Assembly: GCF_013376045.1 (NCBI RefSeq)
Contig: NZ_JABMJG010000003.1
Span: 372,001-436,000 of the forward strand
DNA: 64,000 nucleotides
Direction: 5' to 3'
Source of the DNA: Variovorax sp. SG517
GTDB taxonomy: Bacteria; Pseudomonadota; Gammaproteobacteria; Burkholderiales; Burkholderiaceae_C
Made by a program: the position numbers and the translations under genes. Below the pieces are notes generated by a model. The model was not told where the DNA came from and ran no database searches. It saw only the letters and a program-made list of their open reading frames with translations. How positions within the stretch are numbered: position 1 is the stretch's first letter; the number at the start of each line of letters is the position of its first letter. Below, piece by piece: positions 26,521 through 35,753 of this stretch.

Positions 26521-26615
26521 CGGCAGGCCGCCGCCATGTCGTAAATTTCCGCTCCTGCGGTCTCCCGCAGGCTTGCTGTAAACCTCAGCCCGGCCCTTGC
26601 GGCCGGGCTTTTTTT
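26501..26615 (+). ncRNA. Candidate plus-strand small RNA with three hairpins
   Basis: No plus-strand gene lies between 24 kb and here, yet a full terminator ends at 26615. Before it are a perfect hairpin with eight-base arms ATGTCGGA/TCCGACAT and a TTCG loop (26501-26520) and a second hairpin CCTGCGG/CCGCAGG (26554-26571). Together they look like a compact RNA of about 100-115 nt. No promoter was identified with confidence. Alternative: the 5' hairpin is an operator for the minus-strand genes. Confidence 0.35.
26587..26615 (+). terminator. Intrinsic terminator without an upstream plus-strand gene
   Basis: Arms AGCCCGGCC and GGCCGGGCT, loop CTTGC, followed by seven T. T run is on the plus strand only. 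Confidence 0.85.
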
Positions 26616-26665
26616 CTTGTGGCCCGCACGCCTTGCGCATGAGCCCGGGTGTCGAAAAATTCCCT

Positions 26666-26694
26666 CTTGAAATCGGCGGCGCGCGGCCTATCTT
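26666..26694 (+). promoter_or_regulatory. Heat-shock (sigma-32/RpoH) promoter
   Basis: CTTGAAA (26666-26672), 14-base spacer, CCTATCTT (26687-26694), close to the RpoH consensus CTTGAAA-N13/15-CCCCATNT. It is 43 bases before the ATG of the 111-residue gene that leads two Hsp20 genes, which fits heat-shock control. Confidence 0.75.
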
Positions 26695-26736
26695 CACCTC
26701 CGTCGGAAATTGGTCGACCGAAAAGGAGGTACTGCA

Positions 26737-27072
26737 ATGACCATGAACTTGCTCAAGCAAATCGCCGGCTCTCGCCTACCCGTCACGTTCTATCGCACGC
26801 AGGACATCGATCAGGTCCGGCTGTTGCGCGCCGCCGGGCTCGTCGTCGCCCTGGTGCCATCGCCGTCGAACCCAGTGTCCCTGTCCGGTTCCGCCCAGGC
26901 CGCGCAGGTCCTGGCCATCACCCAGAAGGGGCGCGAGGAACTGGCGAGATTCAACTATCCGGAGTCACGACCTCCGCGCTGGCGAAACCGTTTGCCGCGC
27001 ATCACCGCACGGCTTCGCTCCTACGCGGGCGGCTCCTCGCAGCCGGCCGGCGTGCACAACCTGCCGCAGTAA
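26737..27072 (+). CDS. Unknown protein leading the Hsp20 operon
   Basis: Protein of 111 residues starting MTMNLLKQIAGSRLPV after AAAAGGAGGT, a strong ribosome-binding site. No signal peptide. Residues 20-75 form an alternating alpha/beta-like segment (YRTQDIDQVRLLRAAGLVVA, then QVLAITQKGREELARF, which resembles the end of a winged-helix domain), and the tail is basic and Ser/Arg-rich. No family recognised. It is first behind the sigma-32 promoter, 54 bases before the first Hsp20 gene, so it is likely a heat-shock protein of unknown role. Confidence 0.7.
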   Translation: MTMNLLKQIAGSRLPVTFYRTQDIDQVRLLRAAGLVVALVPSPSNPVSLSGSAQAAQVLAITQKGREELARFNYPESRPPRWRNRLPRITARLRSYAGGSSQPAGVHNLPQ

Positions 27073-27126
27073 GGGCTGCGGCCCATTCCAGGTTTCGTTC
27101 GTTCCATGTTTTTTGGAGGTTCAGCC

Positions 27127-27564
27127 ATGTACCGATCTTTCTTCCCTCGCGACATGCTCGCGGAAATGGATCGCCTGCAGCGGGACATGCGGCAGGCGTT
27201 CGATCTGGCCCCCACCATCCGCGGCTTCGGCAGCAACGGCTTTCCGGCGCTGAACGTAGGCGCGACCCCGCAGGCGGTGGAAATCTATGCCTTCGCGCCC
27301 GGCGTCGACCCGGCCACGCTGGAGGTCCATCTCGAGCGCGGCCTGCTCACCATCGCCGGCGAGCGCAAGAGCGCGCTGCCCGAGGCGAACGCGAAGGCGG
27401 CCGTGCACATCAACGAGCGCTTCGAGGGGCCGTTTCGCCGCATGCTCACGCTGCCCGACGATGCGGACCCCGAGGCGGTCGACGCCAAGCTGCGCGACGG
27501 CGTGCTGCACATCACCGTTCGCCGCCGCGCGTCGGCACAGCCGCGGCGCATCGCCGTCCAGTGA
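27127..27564 (+). CDS. Hsp20/alpha-crystallin small heat-shock protein (first copy)
   Basis: ATP-independent holdase of 145 residues that keeps unfolding proteins soluble. ATG 27127 follows TTGGAGG. N-terminal arm MYRSFFPRDMLAEMDRLQRD, alpha-crystallin domain about residues 40-135 (EIYAFAPGVDPATLEVHLER ... LTIAGERKS, FRRMLTLPDDADPEAVDAKL, DGVLHITVRRR). No clear I-x-I/V C-terminal anchor other than RRIAVQ. Followed 27 bases later by a second, divergent Hsp20; the pair may form mixed oligomers. Confidence 0.9.
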   Translation: MYRSFFPRDMLAEMDRLQRDMRQAFDLAPTIRGFGSNGFPALNVGATPQAVEIYAFAPGVDPATLEVHLERGLLTIAGERKSALPEANAKAAVHINERFEGPFRRMLTLPDDADPEAVDAKLRDGVLHITVRRRASAQPRRIAVQ

Positions 27565-27591
27565 GTCCAATAAAGCAAGGAGATGAACACC

Positions 27592-28008
27592 ATGAGCAAC
27601 GATATCCAGACTCGTTCTTCCGGTGCTCCGGGAAGCACCGATGCCAGGCAGAAGGAGAAGGCGCCGCGCTACGGCAGCGCCGCGCTCACGCCTCCGGTCG
27701 ACGTGATCGAGGACGCGGGCGGCATCACCCTCTATGCCGACCTTCCGGGCGTCTCGCGCGAGAACCTGAACCTCCATGTGGAAGCGGAAACCCTGACCAT
27801 CGAGGCGGAGTCGAGCCTGAGCGTGCCCGATGGCCTGAAGACCAGCCACACGGAAGTCGGGCTCGGGCGATTCCAGCGCGTCTTCACGCTCAGCAAGGAA
27901 CTGGACACCGAGAAGGTTTCCGCCGAACTCGCGCAGGGCGTGCTGAAGCTGCGGATACCCAAGGCCGAGCACGCGAAGCCGAGGCGGATCAACGTCGAAG
28001 TGGCCTGA
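27592..28008 (+). CDS. Hsp20/alpha-crystallin small heat-shock protein (second copy)
   Basis: Second holdase of the operon, 138 residues. The start at 27592 is chosen because AAGGAG lies nine bases upstream; an ATG at 27583 abuts that site. Polar N-terminus (SNDIQTRSSGAPGSTDARQK), then the alpha-crystallin domain (PPVDVIEDAGGITLYADLPG, VEAETLTIEAESS, GRFQRVFTLSKELDTEKV, QGVLKLRIPKAEHAKPRRI). The RINVEV end carries the I-x-V anchor. Same operon as the preceding Hsp20 under the sigma-32 promoter. Confidence 0.9.
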   Translation: MSNDIQTRSSGAPGSTDARQKEKAPRYGSAALTPPVDVIEDAGGITLYADLPGVSRENLNLHVEAETLTIEAESSLSVPDGLKTSHTEVGLGRFQRVFTLSKELDTEKVSAELAQGVLKLRIPKAEHAKPRRINVEVA

Positions 28009-28143
28009 GCGGCGGCAAATGAGCGGCAGCGTGCCTGCGGGGTGGATGACACAGCCCTCGCGGCACGCTCTTCTTCTACGGCGTGCGCAAGCCGGAGCAG
28101 GGGCCGCGAAACCGCTGCAGGACAACTGAATGAAGTTAGGCGG

Positions 28144-28785
28144 TCAGCGCTTGCGCGCCCGCGCGGCGGGCAGGCGGATGCGGGAGCCGGAAGTGGTCGC
28201 GATGCCGAAGACCGTGGCGCATTGCTCCAGCAGCATCGCGTGGCGCCGGGCCGTCTGCGTGGCGGTGCAGTCCTTGGGCAGCACCACCTCGAGGCCGTGC
28301 ATGCGCGCGTCGTTGGCGGTGCTCAGCACGCACTGGTCGCTGGCGACCCCGGTCACGATGAGGCGGCGCACCTTCAACACGCCCAGCAACTGCTCGAGCG
28401 GCGTCGCCACGAAGGCCGACTGCTGCGGCTTGAGCACGAAGTAGTCGTCGTTGTCGGGTGCCAGGCTGGCGGTGACGGTCGCGCCGGGCCCGCCGCCGGC
28501 CATCGACAGTTCGACCAGCGCACTGAAGTCGGAACGCCAGCGGCCCCGGTTGTCGTTGGCGTAGATCGCGGGCACGCCGCCGGCCTTGCATCGGCGTTTC
28601 AGCGCGGCGATGGAAGGGGCGACCGCCACAGCGGCGGGCAGCAGCTTGTCGGCGTCGGGAAAGTCCCAGCAGCTGATCATGTCGACGATGAGCAGGGCGG
28701 TGCCGCCCTTGGCCTCCTCGACGGCCAGCGCGCCGCGCGAAGGCGAGGCGCTGGCGGAAAGGGAAAGGCGGCGGGTCGAAGGCAT
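28144..28785 (-). CDS. Isochorismatase-family cysteine hydrolase
   Basis: Protein of 213 residues with the cysteine-hydrolase fold. The catalytic triad is in place: Asp35 in LLIVDMISCW, Lys119 in VLKPQQSAF, and Cys152 in GVASDQCVLSTA. Family members hydrolyse nicotinamide, isochorismate, biuret or similar amides and ethers; the substrate cannot be told from sequence. The N-terminal ~25 residues are Ser/Arg/Ala-rich and may be a weak export signal or a wrongly chosen start. Ends in a basic tail. Convergent with the Hsp20 operon. Confidence 0.83.
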   Translation of the reverse strand: MPSTRRLSLSASASPSRGALAVEEAKGGTALLIVDMISCWDFPDADKLLPAAVAVAPSIAALKRRCKAGGVPAIYANDNRGRWRSDFSALVELSMAGGGPGATVTASLAPDNDDYFVLKPQQSAFVATPLEQLLGVLKVRRLIVTGVASDQCVLSTANDARMHGLEVVLPKDCTATQTARRHAMLLEQCATVFGIATTSGSRIRLPAARARKR

Positions 28786-28859
28786 GCTCGTGGAGGACCT
28801 TTCCAGAAGGCACCATCAGCAAGAGCCGCATCGCGGGGCTGCTGGCAACCCCCGATCGC

Positions 28860-29198
28860 TCAGAGGCCGTAGTACTTGTTGATGCTGGCGGTGTAGCTCT
28901 CGTCGTAGTCCGGAATGCGGGTGTCGTCGTACTTCGGCGCGCCTTCGAGCGTTTCCTTCCGAAGCGGAACCACGTAGCCTTCCTGGGCGGTGTCGTACTT
29001 CAGCATGCTCCAGGGAATGGGATAGCGGTCGGTGCCGATGCCGAGGAAGCCGCCGAACTCCATCACGGCGTAGCGCACCTGGCCGGACAGCTTGTCGATC
29101 ATGAGGTCGTCGATGCTGCCGAGCTTGTCGCCCGCGGTGTTGTAGACAGTCGTTCCCTCGACCCGATCCGACGAGATGACGTTTGCCGGAATGGCCAT
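28860..29198 (-). CDS. PRC-barrel domain protein
   Basis: Protein of 112 residues, start ATG 29198 with AAGGAGAAAGCC upstream. The PRC barrel spans residues 6-80 (VISSDRVEGTTVYNTAGDKL, SIDDLMIDKLSGQVRYAVME, FLGIGTDRYPIPWSMLKYD). Such stand-alone PRC proteins are common in stress clusters of Burkholderiales and often annotated as photosystem reaction-centre subunit H-like. Role unknown. The C-terminus is acidic and Tyr-rich (DDTRIPDYDESYTASINKYY). Confidence 0.85.
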   Translation of the reverse strand: MAIPANVISSDRVEGTTVYNTAGDKLGSIDDLMIDKLSGQVRYAVMEFGGFLGIGTDRYPIPWSMLKYDTAQEGYVVPLRKETLEGAPKYDDTRIPDYDESYTASINKYYGL

Positions 29199-29382
29199 GG
29201 CTTTCTCCTTGTCGACGCGTCTGGGGGGCATCGACGAATGCTTCAGAGCCCAGGCCACCGGTCTCCCTCTTATCGAGGCCGCGTCTCATCGGCAATGCTC
29301 GGCTCGGGCTGTAGGAGCGCTTCCGTTTCGTCCGCGATTGCCGCGTCATGACATCCGGCGGTGCGACGACCGGAGCGCCGCG

Positions 29383-31362
29383 TCAGCTGCCCGGCTGCTC
29401 CACCGGCCGCAGCAGGTGCGTGAGGATGTCGGTCATCCGCTCGACGTCCACCGGCTTGGTCAGGTGGCTGTGGAAGCCGGCCTCGTAGCTGGTCTCGCGG
29501 TCCGCGGCCTGCCCGTAGCCGGTGACGGCAATCGCCACGGGCGGATCGACCAGCTCGGCGCGCAGCCGGCGTACCACCGCATGGCCGTCGAGGTCGGGCA
29601 TGCCGATGTCGATCAGCATCACGTCTGGCCGCAATTCCTTCGCCGCCTCGATCGCGGCGAGTCCGCCGTGCACCACCTGCGTCGCGTAGCCCAGCGACTG
29701 CACCAGCAGCGACAGCGTTTCGGCCGCGTCCTTGTTGTCGTCCACCACCAGCACCAGCCTGTCCTCCGGCGAGCGGGACAGGCCGACGCCGGGCTCGGGC
29801 GGCGCCGCGGCGGGCAGTTGCACCAGGAACTCGCTGCCCTCGCCGGGGCGCCCGCTGGAGAACACGCTCACCCGCCCGCCGTGCAGCGACACCAGCTGCT
29901 GCACGAGGCTCAGGCCCAGGCCGAGCCCGCCGCTGCTGCGCGCGACGTCCTGCTCGCCCTGCACGAACAGGTCGAAGATCTTCTGCAGGTCCTGCGGCTG
30001 CACGCCCATGCCGTTGTCGCGCACGGAGATCTCCGCCTCGGGCATGCCCGTGGCGGCATCGGCCGCGCCGGCACCCAGCGTGACCGTCACCTGCCCGCCG
30101 ATGGGCGTGAACTTGCAGGCGTTGTGCAGCAGGTTGCTCACCACCTGCACGATGCGCGCGCGGTCTCCGGTGATCCACGGGTCGGCGGCGTGCACCTGCA
30201 CCTCGAGCCGCTGCTCCTTCTGCGCCGCCAGCGCACGCACGGCGTCGGCCGCGTCCAGCACTGCGTCGCGCAGCCGCACCGGCTTGGCCTCGAGCTGGAT
30301 CTTGCCGCTGGTGATGCGGCCCACGTCGAGCAGGTCGTCGATCAGCCGCGTCATCTGCCTGAGTTGGCGGTCGATGATGTCGCGGGTGTTGCGCAGCACG
30401 CGCGACTCCGTCTGCTCGCGTTTGAGCAGCGCCACCGCGTTGGAGATGGGCGCGAGCGGGTTGCGCAGTTCGTGTCCCAGCATGGCCAGGAAGGTGGTCA
30501 TGCGCCGGCCCTCGTCCTCCAGCGCGGTGATGCGGCGGCGCTCGGTGAGGTCGCGCGTGACCTTCGCAAAGCCCCTGTGGCGCCCCGCGCGGTCGTACAC
30601 GGCGGTGATGACCACGCTGGCCCAGAAGCGGCTGCCGTCCTTGCGCACGCGCCAGCCCTCGTCCTCGAAGCGCCCGTCGCGCAGCGCGTTGCGCAGTTCC
30701 TCAGCGGGCCAGCCGCGCGCCGCCACCTCCGGCGGATAGAACTTCGAGAAGTGCTGGCCGATGATTTCCTCGGCCGCATAGCCCTTGGTGTGCTGCGCGC
30801 CGAGGTTCCAGCTCGCCACGTGACCGCCGGGGTCGAGCATGAAGATCGCGTAGTCCTTCACTCCCTCGACGATCAGGCGGAAGCGCTCCTCGCTCGCGCG
30901 CAGCAGTTCCTCCTGCTGGCGGCGCTCGGTGAAGTCGCGCGTGATCTTCACGAAGCCGCGCACGGTGCCGTCGGGGCCGTCGAGCCGCGTGATGACGGTG
31001 TCGCCCCAGAAGCGGGGGCCGTTCTGCCGCACTTCCCAGCCTTCGCCGTGCACCCGGCCGTTCTCGCGCGCCTGCTGCAGGTCTCGCGCCGGCAGGCCTT
31101 CATCGAGCGCCTCCGGGGTGTAGAACAGCGAGACATGCTGCCCGACCGCCCAGGCACGGTCGCAGCGGTACAGCGCCTGCGCTCCCGGGTTGCAGTCCAC
31201 GATGATCCCGTCGGGATCGAGCATGACGATCGCGTGATCGCCGACGGCTTCCACCATCAGGCGGAAGTCCGCATCGGACAGGGTGTCGGGGGAGAGCCGC
31301 CGCGAAATAGACGCAGGCGCAGGAGAGGCGGAAGCAGGAGGAACGGGCGTCTCAGCGGCCAT
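29383..31362 (-). CDS. Hybrid sensor histidine kinase (PAS-PAS-HisKA-HATPase-REC)
   Basis: Cytosolic hybrid kinase of 659 residues. PAS 1 about residues 30-150 and PAS 2 about 155-280 (each ending in a KxTRDxTERR link); HisKA with His297 in LAMLGHELRNPLAPI; HATPase with NLLHNACKFTP, VRDNGMGVQP and GGLGLGLSLVQ; C-terminal receiver with phosphoacceptor Asp585 in VMLIDIGMPDLDG and Lys in LTKPVD. No membrane segment, so it senses an internal cue such as redox or light-like ligands; no flavin LOV Cys motif (NCRFL) is seen. No separate response regulator sits beside it. Confidence 0.9.
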   Translation of the reverse strand: MAAETPVPPASASPAPASISRRLSPDTLSDADFRLMVEAVGDHAIVMLDPDGIIVDCNPGAQALYRCDRAWAVGQHVSLFYTPEALDEGLPARDLQQARENGRVHGEGWEVRQNGPRFWGDTVITRLDGPDGTVRGFVKITRDFTERRQQEELLRASEERFRLIVEGVKDYAIFMLDPGGHVASWNLGAQHTKGYAAEEIIGQHFSKFYPPEVAARGWPAEELRNALRDGRFEDEGWRVRKDGSRFWASVVITAVYDRAGRHRGFAKVTRDLTERRRITALEDEGRRMTTFLAMLGHELRNPLAPISNAVALLKREQTESRVLRNTRDIIDRQLRQMTRLIDDLLDVGRITSGKIQLEAKPVRLRDAVLDAADAVRALAAQKEQRLEVQVHAADPWITGDRARIVQVVSNLLHNACKFTPIGGQVTVTLGAGAADAATGMPEAEISVRDNGMGVQPQDLQKIFDLFVQGEQDVARSSGGLGLGLSLVQQLVSLHGGRVSVFSSGRPGEGSEFLVQLPAAAPPEPGVGLSRSPEDRLVLVVDDNKDAAETLSLLVQSLGYATQVVHGGLAAIEAAKELRPDVMLIDIGMPDLDGHAVVRRLRAELVDPPVAIAVTGYGQAADRETSYEAGFHSHLTKPVDVERMTDILTHLLRPVEQPGS

Positions 31363-31512
31363 GGCGGATGGCCTCTGGGCCGGGTTGGTTGTGGTTCTTC
31401 GGCATCTTCGGGGGCATGGCCGAAAAATGTAGCAAAGCGGGCCCCTCGCGCGTGTCGGTTTTCTTCCCGCGCTTCAGGCATGGGCGCCGGGATGGGCACC
31501 GGGAGGGCGTCG

Positions 31513-31965
31513 TCAACGATCGCGCTCCGGCGCTTCCTTGCGGCTGCGGTCGGCGTAGGGCGAACTGCCCTGGTTGTCCGATTCGCCGACCGGCGCGTCG
31601 CCCGCCGAAGGGGGAGGGCGCGCGGGCGCCGTTCCGGCGGCGCCTTCCGGCTCGCCGCGCTCGGCCGGCGTCTTCGAGAACTGCTTCATCGCCTTCTGCG
31701 CGGGAGTCTGCGGCTGTACCGGATCCTGGTTGGACTCCGGCGTCAGGTCCTCGTGCAGGCCGAAGGCGTCGGAGCCGTCGTGCCTGGTGGCTTCCACGTC
31801 CTTGCGCTTGTCCTGCATGCGCTCCCTGGGCGCGGGACCGGAGATCTCCTCGCCCTCGGCGTTGCGCCGTTGCGTGAACCGCTCCGCGCCGCCGATGTTG
31901 TCGACGCCTCCGCTGGTGGTGGGGCGCGTGCCGTCGCCGCTGCCCGTGACGTTGTGTGTGGCCAT
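31513..31965 (-). CDS. Intrinsically disordered protein, function unknown
   Basis: Protein of 150 residues, almost wholly polar and low in hydrophobic residues (MATHNVTGSGDGTRPTTSGG start; middle RKDVEATRHDGSDAFGLHED; end SSPYADRSRKEAPERDR). AAGGAAC precedes the ATG. It resembles hydrophilin-like or stress-associated disordered proteins in composition only; no domain is recognised. Being next to catalase, PRC-barrel and kinase genes fits a stress role, which is inference. Confidence 0.6.
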   Translation of the reverse strand: MATHNVTGSGDGTRPTTSGGVDNIGGAERFTQRRNAEGEEISGPAPRERMQDKRKDVEATRHDGSDAFGLHEDLTPESNQDPVQPQTPAQKAMKQFSKTPAERGEPEGAAGTAPARPPPSAGDAPVGESDNQGSSPYADRSRKEAPERDR

Positions 31966-32522
31966 GTCGGTTCCTTCGGTTGAATCGGGAGGCGATCGGT
32001 GCCGCGACGTTGCGGGCGCGTGACTGCCTGTGCTTGTGCTGTGGCTGCTGTGCTTGCTGTGCTGCCGATGCGAAAGGCCACGCTACGAACGGCGTCGGGC
32101 ACCGGGGTGTAGGAGAGGGCGCTGTCGGTCTGCACGCATTCCGCTACCCGCTACGCCGCTCGGTTGTTCGGGTGCCTCGGATGCCTCGGCCGCATGAAGT
32201 TGCTCTGCACAAGCTCGGGGAACACCACCGCGAGTCCGATGGAGGCGCCCATGCGATGTCCTGTGCGCCGGGTCCTACGAACGGAGGAGCGCTGCTTCCC
32301 GTTCCGCGGGCGCGGCGGGTGCCCGACGATTCGCATCGATGGAGCGATCCATCCCCGCTTTCCTCCCTGAGCGGGTGCCTGATGCGCGAAAGCATGAGGT
32401 TTCGAGCCCGGCCACGCCGGGCTTTTTTTTCGTCCGTTCGGCAAGACGGGCGTGCAGACGGGCGTGCGCTGTGCGCCATGTCCTACCGCGGCGAGCCGCG
32501 GCCGCTAGCGAAATCCCGATTC
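31966..32522. other. Non-coding interval of 557 bases with one terminator and several hairpins
   Basis: No frame here has a ribosome-binding site, codon bias or family similarity that I can support. It contains ATGC/GCAT (32382-32395) and CCCGCT/AGCGGG (32354-32375) hairpins, an orphan plus-strand terminator (32405-32430) and a perfect inverted repeat CCGCGGC-GA-GCCGCGG (32486-32501) just before the next gene. A small RNA ending at the terminator is possible. Confidence 0.5.
32405..32430 (+). terminator. Intrinsic terminator without an upstream plus-strand gene
   Basis: Arms AGCCCGGC and GCCGGGCT, loop CAC, then a run of eight T. The closest plus-strand gene upstream ends at 28008. Confidence 0.85.
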
Positions 32523-32957
32523 ATGTCGAACCGATTGACCCAGGCGTTGCTGGTCCTGCAGCGACTGGCCTACGCGCGCATCCTCTGCGAGTTTCATCGC
32601 CAGAGACAGGTGCATGCGGGCAGCGCCGTGTCGCCGCCCGAGCTGTCCACGGCCTGTCGTCGGCTTCGGGGCTGCGAAGCGAGCTGGGAGCACTGCCGTG
32701 CCGAACTGGTGAACCCGGAACTGGCGACGGCGGTGCGCGTCGCCCGCGCGCTGCACCTGCGCCGGATGCTCGAAAGCGCGGCCGCGCGCCTGGCGCCGTG
32801 GGACGACCGCAGCGACCTTGCCCACATCCCGCCATCGCACCTGTTCGAGTGGGTGGCGCACGACTGCGAGCGTCTGGAGCTGGCCGAACTCGAGGACGCG
32901 ATGACGCCCGAGGAGACCGCCTTCTACGCGCATTCGCTGGAAAGCCTGCACCGGTGA
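32523..32957 (+). CDS. Helical protein of unknown function
   Basis: Predicted all-helical cytosolic protein of 144 residues (MSNRLTQALLVLQRLAYARI ... LAELEDAMTPEETAFYAHSL). Two Cys in the middle (ACRRLRGCEASWEHC, three in all). Start uncertain: ATG 32523 lacks a clear ribosome-binding site, and an in-frame ATG at 32478 would add 15 residues across the 32486-32501 inverted repeat. No family recognised. It lies 200 bases before the catalase gene on the same strand. Confidence 0.55.
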   Translation: MSNRLTQALLVLQRLAYARILCEFHRQRQVHAGSAVSPPELSTACRRLRGCEASWEHCRAELVNPELATAVRVARALHLRRMLESAAARLAPWDDRSDLAHIPPSHLFEWVAHDCERLELAELEDAMTPEETAFYAHSLESLHR

Positions 32958-33158
32958 GGCAACCAGAGGGGGCGGGCGGCGCAACGACCGCCACAACGAC
33001 CGCATCACTGCGGGAAGTCCTACAGGCGCGAGCTTGCGGTGGCTCTAGCTTGGCCCGGCGCTCTTCTTTTCCGTCTCCTTTTTTGTCTCCTCCTGCTCTC
33101 GTCTCGCACCGCCTCGTCCGGTCCTGTCCTTCCCTCCCGCAACCTCACGAAAGCATCC

Positions 33159-35624
33159 ATGCCCAAGACTTCCCGAACCTCCAGCCGAACCCCTGCAGCC
33201 GCCGCTCCATCGTCCTCCGCCACGCCTGTCGCCATCGACGCCGCCCGCGCCGCGGCGCGCAACACCGACAGCGGCCCTGCCCATGCGGCACCGCCGGAAG
33301 CCGGCAGCGGCGACCTGCCCGCGCGCAAGGCGATCGAGACCCAGGCGCTGGCCGCCGCCATGCCGGCCAATGCCAGCAAGCCGGCGGAACACGGCGACGC
33401 GAATGCGCTCTCCGCGCCGCAGGGCCAGCACGCGCAGCCCGCATCGCGGCTCGCCACCGCCAGTACGCCTTCGGAAGCCAATGTCTCGGCCAAGACCGGT
33501 GGCATGGCGCCGGAGGGCACCAATCCCACGGTCGGTCCTCTCGAGCGCGTGCGTGTCGATTCCAGCGGCCAGCGGCTCACCACCAACCAGGGCGTGCCCG
33601 TGGCGGACAACCAGAACTCGCTGAAGGCCGGCGCCCGCGGCCCCGTGCTGCTCGAAGACTTCATCCTGCGCGAGAAGATCACGCACTTCGACCATGAGCG
33701 CATTCCCGAGCGCATCGTGCACGCGCGCGGCTCTGGCGCGCACGGCTTCTTCGAGTGCTACGAGCCGCTGACCGCCCACACCAGGGCGGCGCCGTTTCGC
33801 GAGGCCGGCAAGATCACGCCTGTGTTCGTGCGCTTCTCCACCGTGGCCGGCGAGCGCGGCTCCAAGGACACGGCGCGCGACGTGCGCGGCTTCGCCGTCA
33901 AGTTCTACACCGACGAGGGCAACTGGGACCTCGTGGGCAACAACATGCCGGTGTTCTTCATCCAGGACGCGATGAAGTTCCCCGACCTCGTGCACGCAGT
34001 TAAACCCGAGCCGCACCACGCCATGCCCCAGGCCGCCTCGGCGCACGACACCTTCTGGGATTTCGTCTCGCTGATGCCCGAGTCGACCCACATGCTGATG
34101 TGGCAGATGAGCGACCGCGCCATTCCGCGCAGCTACAGGACCATGCAGGGCTTCGGCGTCCACACTTTCAGGCTGGTGAATGACGCGGGCGAGTCGTGCC
34201 TGGTCAAGTTCCACTGGCTGCCCAAGCTCGGCACGCATTCGCTTGTGTGGGACGAGGCGGTCAAGATTGCCGGGGCCGACCCCGACTTCCACCGGCGCGA
34301 TCTCTGGGAGGCCATCGACGCCGGCGAGTACCCCGAGTGGGAGCTCGCGCTGCAGATCTTCACCGAGGAGCAGGCGGCGGGGTTCAGCTTCGACGTGCTC
34401 GACGCCACCAAGATCGTGCCCGAGGAGCTGGTGCCGCTGCGCGTGGTGGGGCGGCTCGTGCTGGACCGCAATCCCGACAACTTCTTCGCCGAGACCGAGC
34501 AGGTCGCGTTCTGCACGGCGCACGTGGTGCCGGGCATCGACTTCACCAACGATCCGCTGCTGGCCGGACGCATCCATTCGTATGTCGACACGCAGATCAG
34601 CCGGCTCGGCGGGCCCAACTTCCACGAGCTGCCGATCAATGCGCCGGTGGCCCAGGTCCACAACAACCAGCGCGACGGCATGCACCGGCAGGCCATCCAC
34701 CGCGGCCGCACGGCCTACGAGCCCAACTCGCTCGGCGGCGGCTGCCCGTTCCAGGCCGGCGCCGCGCAGGGCTTCGTCAGCGTGGCACGCCGCCTCGACG
34801 CGAAGGAGTCGAGCGACAAGGTGCGCATCAAGCCCGAGAAGTTCGCCGACCACTACACGCAGGCGTCCCTCTTCTACGAAAGCCAGTCGCCGGCCGAACA
34901 GGCGCACATCGCGGCCGCGTTCCGCTTCGAACTTTCGAAGGTGACGGTGCCCGCAGTGCGTGAGCGCATGGTCGCCGGGCTGCTGAATGCCTCGCCGGAG
35001 CTGGCGCAGCAGGTGGCGACGGGGCTGGGCATGGAGCTGCCCGCGCCGCTGCCGCGCGTGCTGGACGAGCCGACCGCGCCCGAGGTCGACCGCTCGCCCG
35101 CGCTGTCGCTGTTCGCGCGTCCGGGCGACGGCGGCATCCGCACGCGCAAGATCGCCGTCCTGATTGCCGACGGGATCGAAGGCGCTCCAGTGGCCGAGCT
35201 GGTGTCGGTGCTCGTGCGTGCCGGCGCCGTGCCGCGCCTCGTGGCGTCGCGCCTGGGGCGCTGCACCGCGGCGGACGGCACCGTCTTCGAGGCCGATGCC
35301 AGCCTGGAGAACAGCCCCGGCGTGCTCTTCGACGCGCTAGTACTGCCCGACGGCCTGCCCGGTGTGGAATGGCTCGCGCAGGACGGCCACACGATGGAGT
35401 TCGTGAAGGACCAGTACCGGCACTGCAAGACCATCCTGGCCTTCGGTGCATCGCAGGCCTTGCTGACCGAGGCCGGCATTCCGGCGATGCTGCCCGACGG
35501 CTCCCCCGATCCCGGCCTGATCATGGCCGACGCGGCGGATGCCACCGATGCGGGCCTGGCGTTCATCGCCGCAGTGGGCATGCACCGGCACCTGGCGCGC
35601 GAAACCGATCCGCCGCTGGTGTGA
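33159..35624 (+). CDS. katE: Monofunctional large-subunit catalase (HPII type)
   Basis: Haem catalase of 821 residues that splits hydrogen peroxide. An Ala/Ser-rich, probably disordered extension covers residues 1-150, longer than in E. coli HPII (753 residues in total). The core begins [15 protein letters not shown]; active-site His188 in [42 protein letters not shown], and the proximal haem Tyr475 in IHSYVDTQ. From about residue 665 the C-terminal flavodoxin/DJ-1-like domain follows ([15 protein letters not shown]). ATG 33159 is the first Met of the non-hydrophobic N-terminus. Stress-responsive expression is likely, but no promoter was assigned. Confidence 0.94.
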   Translation: MPKTSRTSSRTPAAAAPSSSATPVAIDAARAAARNTDSGPAHAAPPEAGSGDLPARKAIETQALAAAMPANASKPAEHGDANALSAPQGQHAQPASRLATASTPSEANVSAKTGGMAPEGTNPTVGPLERVRVDSSGQRLTTNQGVPVADNQNSLKAGARGPVLLEDFILREKITHFDHERIPERIVHARGSGAHGFFECYEPLTAHTRAAPFREAGKITPVFVRFSTVAGERGSKDTARDVRGFAVKFYTDEGNWDLVGNNMPVFFIQDAMKFPDLVHAVKPEPHHAMPQAASAHDTFWDFVSLMPESTHMLMWQMSDRAIPRSYRTMQGFGVHTFRLVNDAGESCLVKFHWLPKLGTHSLVWDEAVKIAGADPDFHRRDLWEAIDAGEYPEWELALQIFTEEQAAGFSFDVLDATKIVPEELVPLRVVGRLVLDRNPDNFFAETEQVAFCTAHVVPGIDFTNDPLLAGRIHSYVDTQISRLGGPNFHELPINAPVAQVHNNQRDGMHRQAIHRGRTAYEPNSLGGGCPFQAGAAQGFVSVARRLDAKESSDKVRIKPEKFADHYTQASLFYESQSPAEQAHIAAAFRFELSKVTVPAVRERMVAGLLNASPELAQQVATGLGMELPAPLPRVLDEPTAPEVDRSPALSLFARPGDGGIRTRKIAVLIADGIEGAPVAELVSVLVRAGAVPRLVASRLGRCTAADGTVFEADASLENSPGVLFDALVLPDGLPGVEWLAQDGHTMEFVKDQYRHCKTILAFGASQALLTEAGIPAMLPDGSPDPGLIMADAADATDAGLAFIAAVGMHRHLARETDPPLV

Positions 35625-35722
35625 ACCGAGCCAGCGCCTGGAGCCGCCGCATGACGAATGCGCCGGCTGTCGGCCTGCCACCAATAGAGGGTGGGGCTGG
35701 TCAACACCGGCCTGGAAAGTAG

Positions 35723-35744
35723 CCTGGGCCTTGCGAGGCCCAGG
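35723..35744. repeat. Strong hairpin between convergent genes
   Basis: Arms CCTGGGCC and GGCCCAGG with a TTGCGA loop, no T run on either side. Lies between the catalase stop (35624) and the end of the small membrane gene (35754); may help terminate or stabilise both mRNAs. Confidence 0.5.
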
Positions 35745-35753
35745 CGGGTTCCG

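Noticed and set aside
29176..31983. A 935-codon plus-strand frame opposite the hybrid kinase
   Set aside because: No recognisable domain; the kinase motifs on the minus strand are complete.
32144..32479. Short frames on both strands in the 31966-32522 gap
   Set aside because: No ribosome-binding site, no sensible composition and they overlap each other; better read as non-coding.
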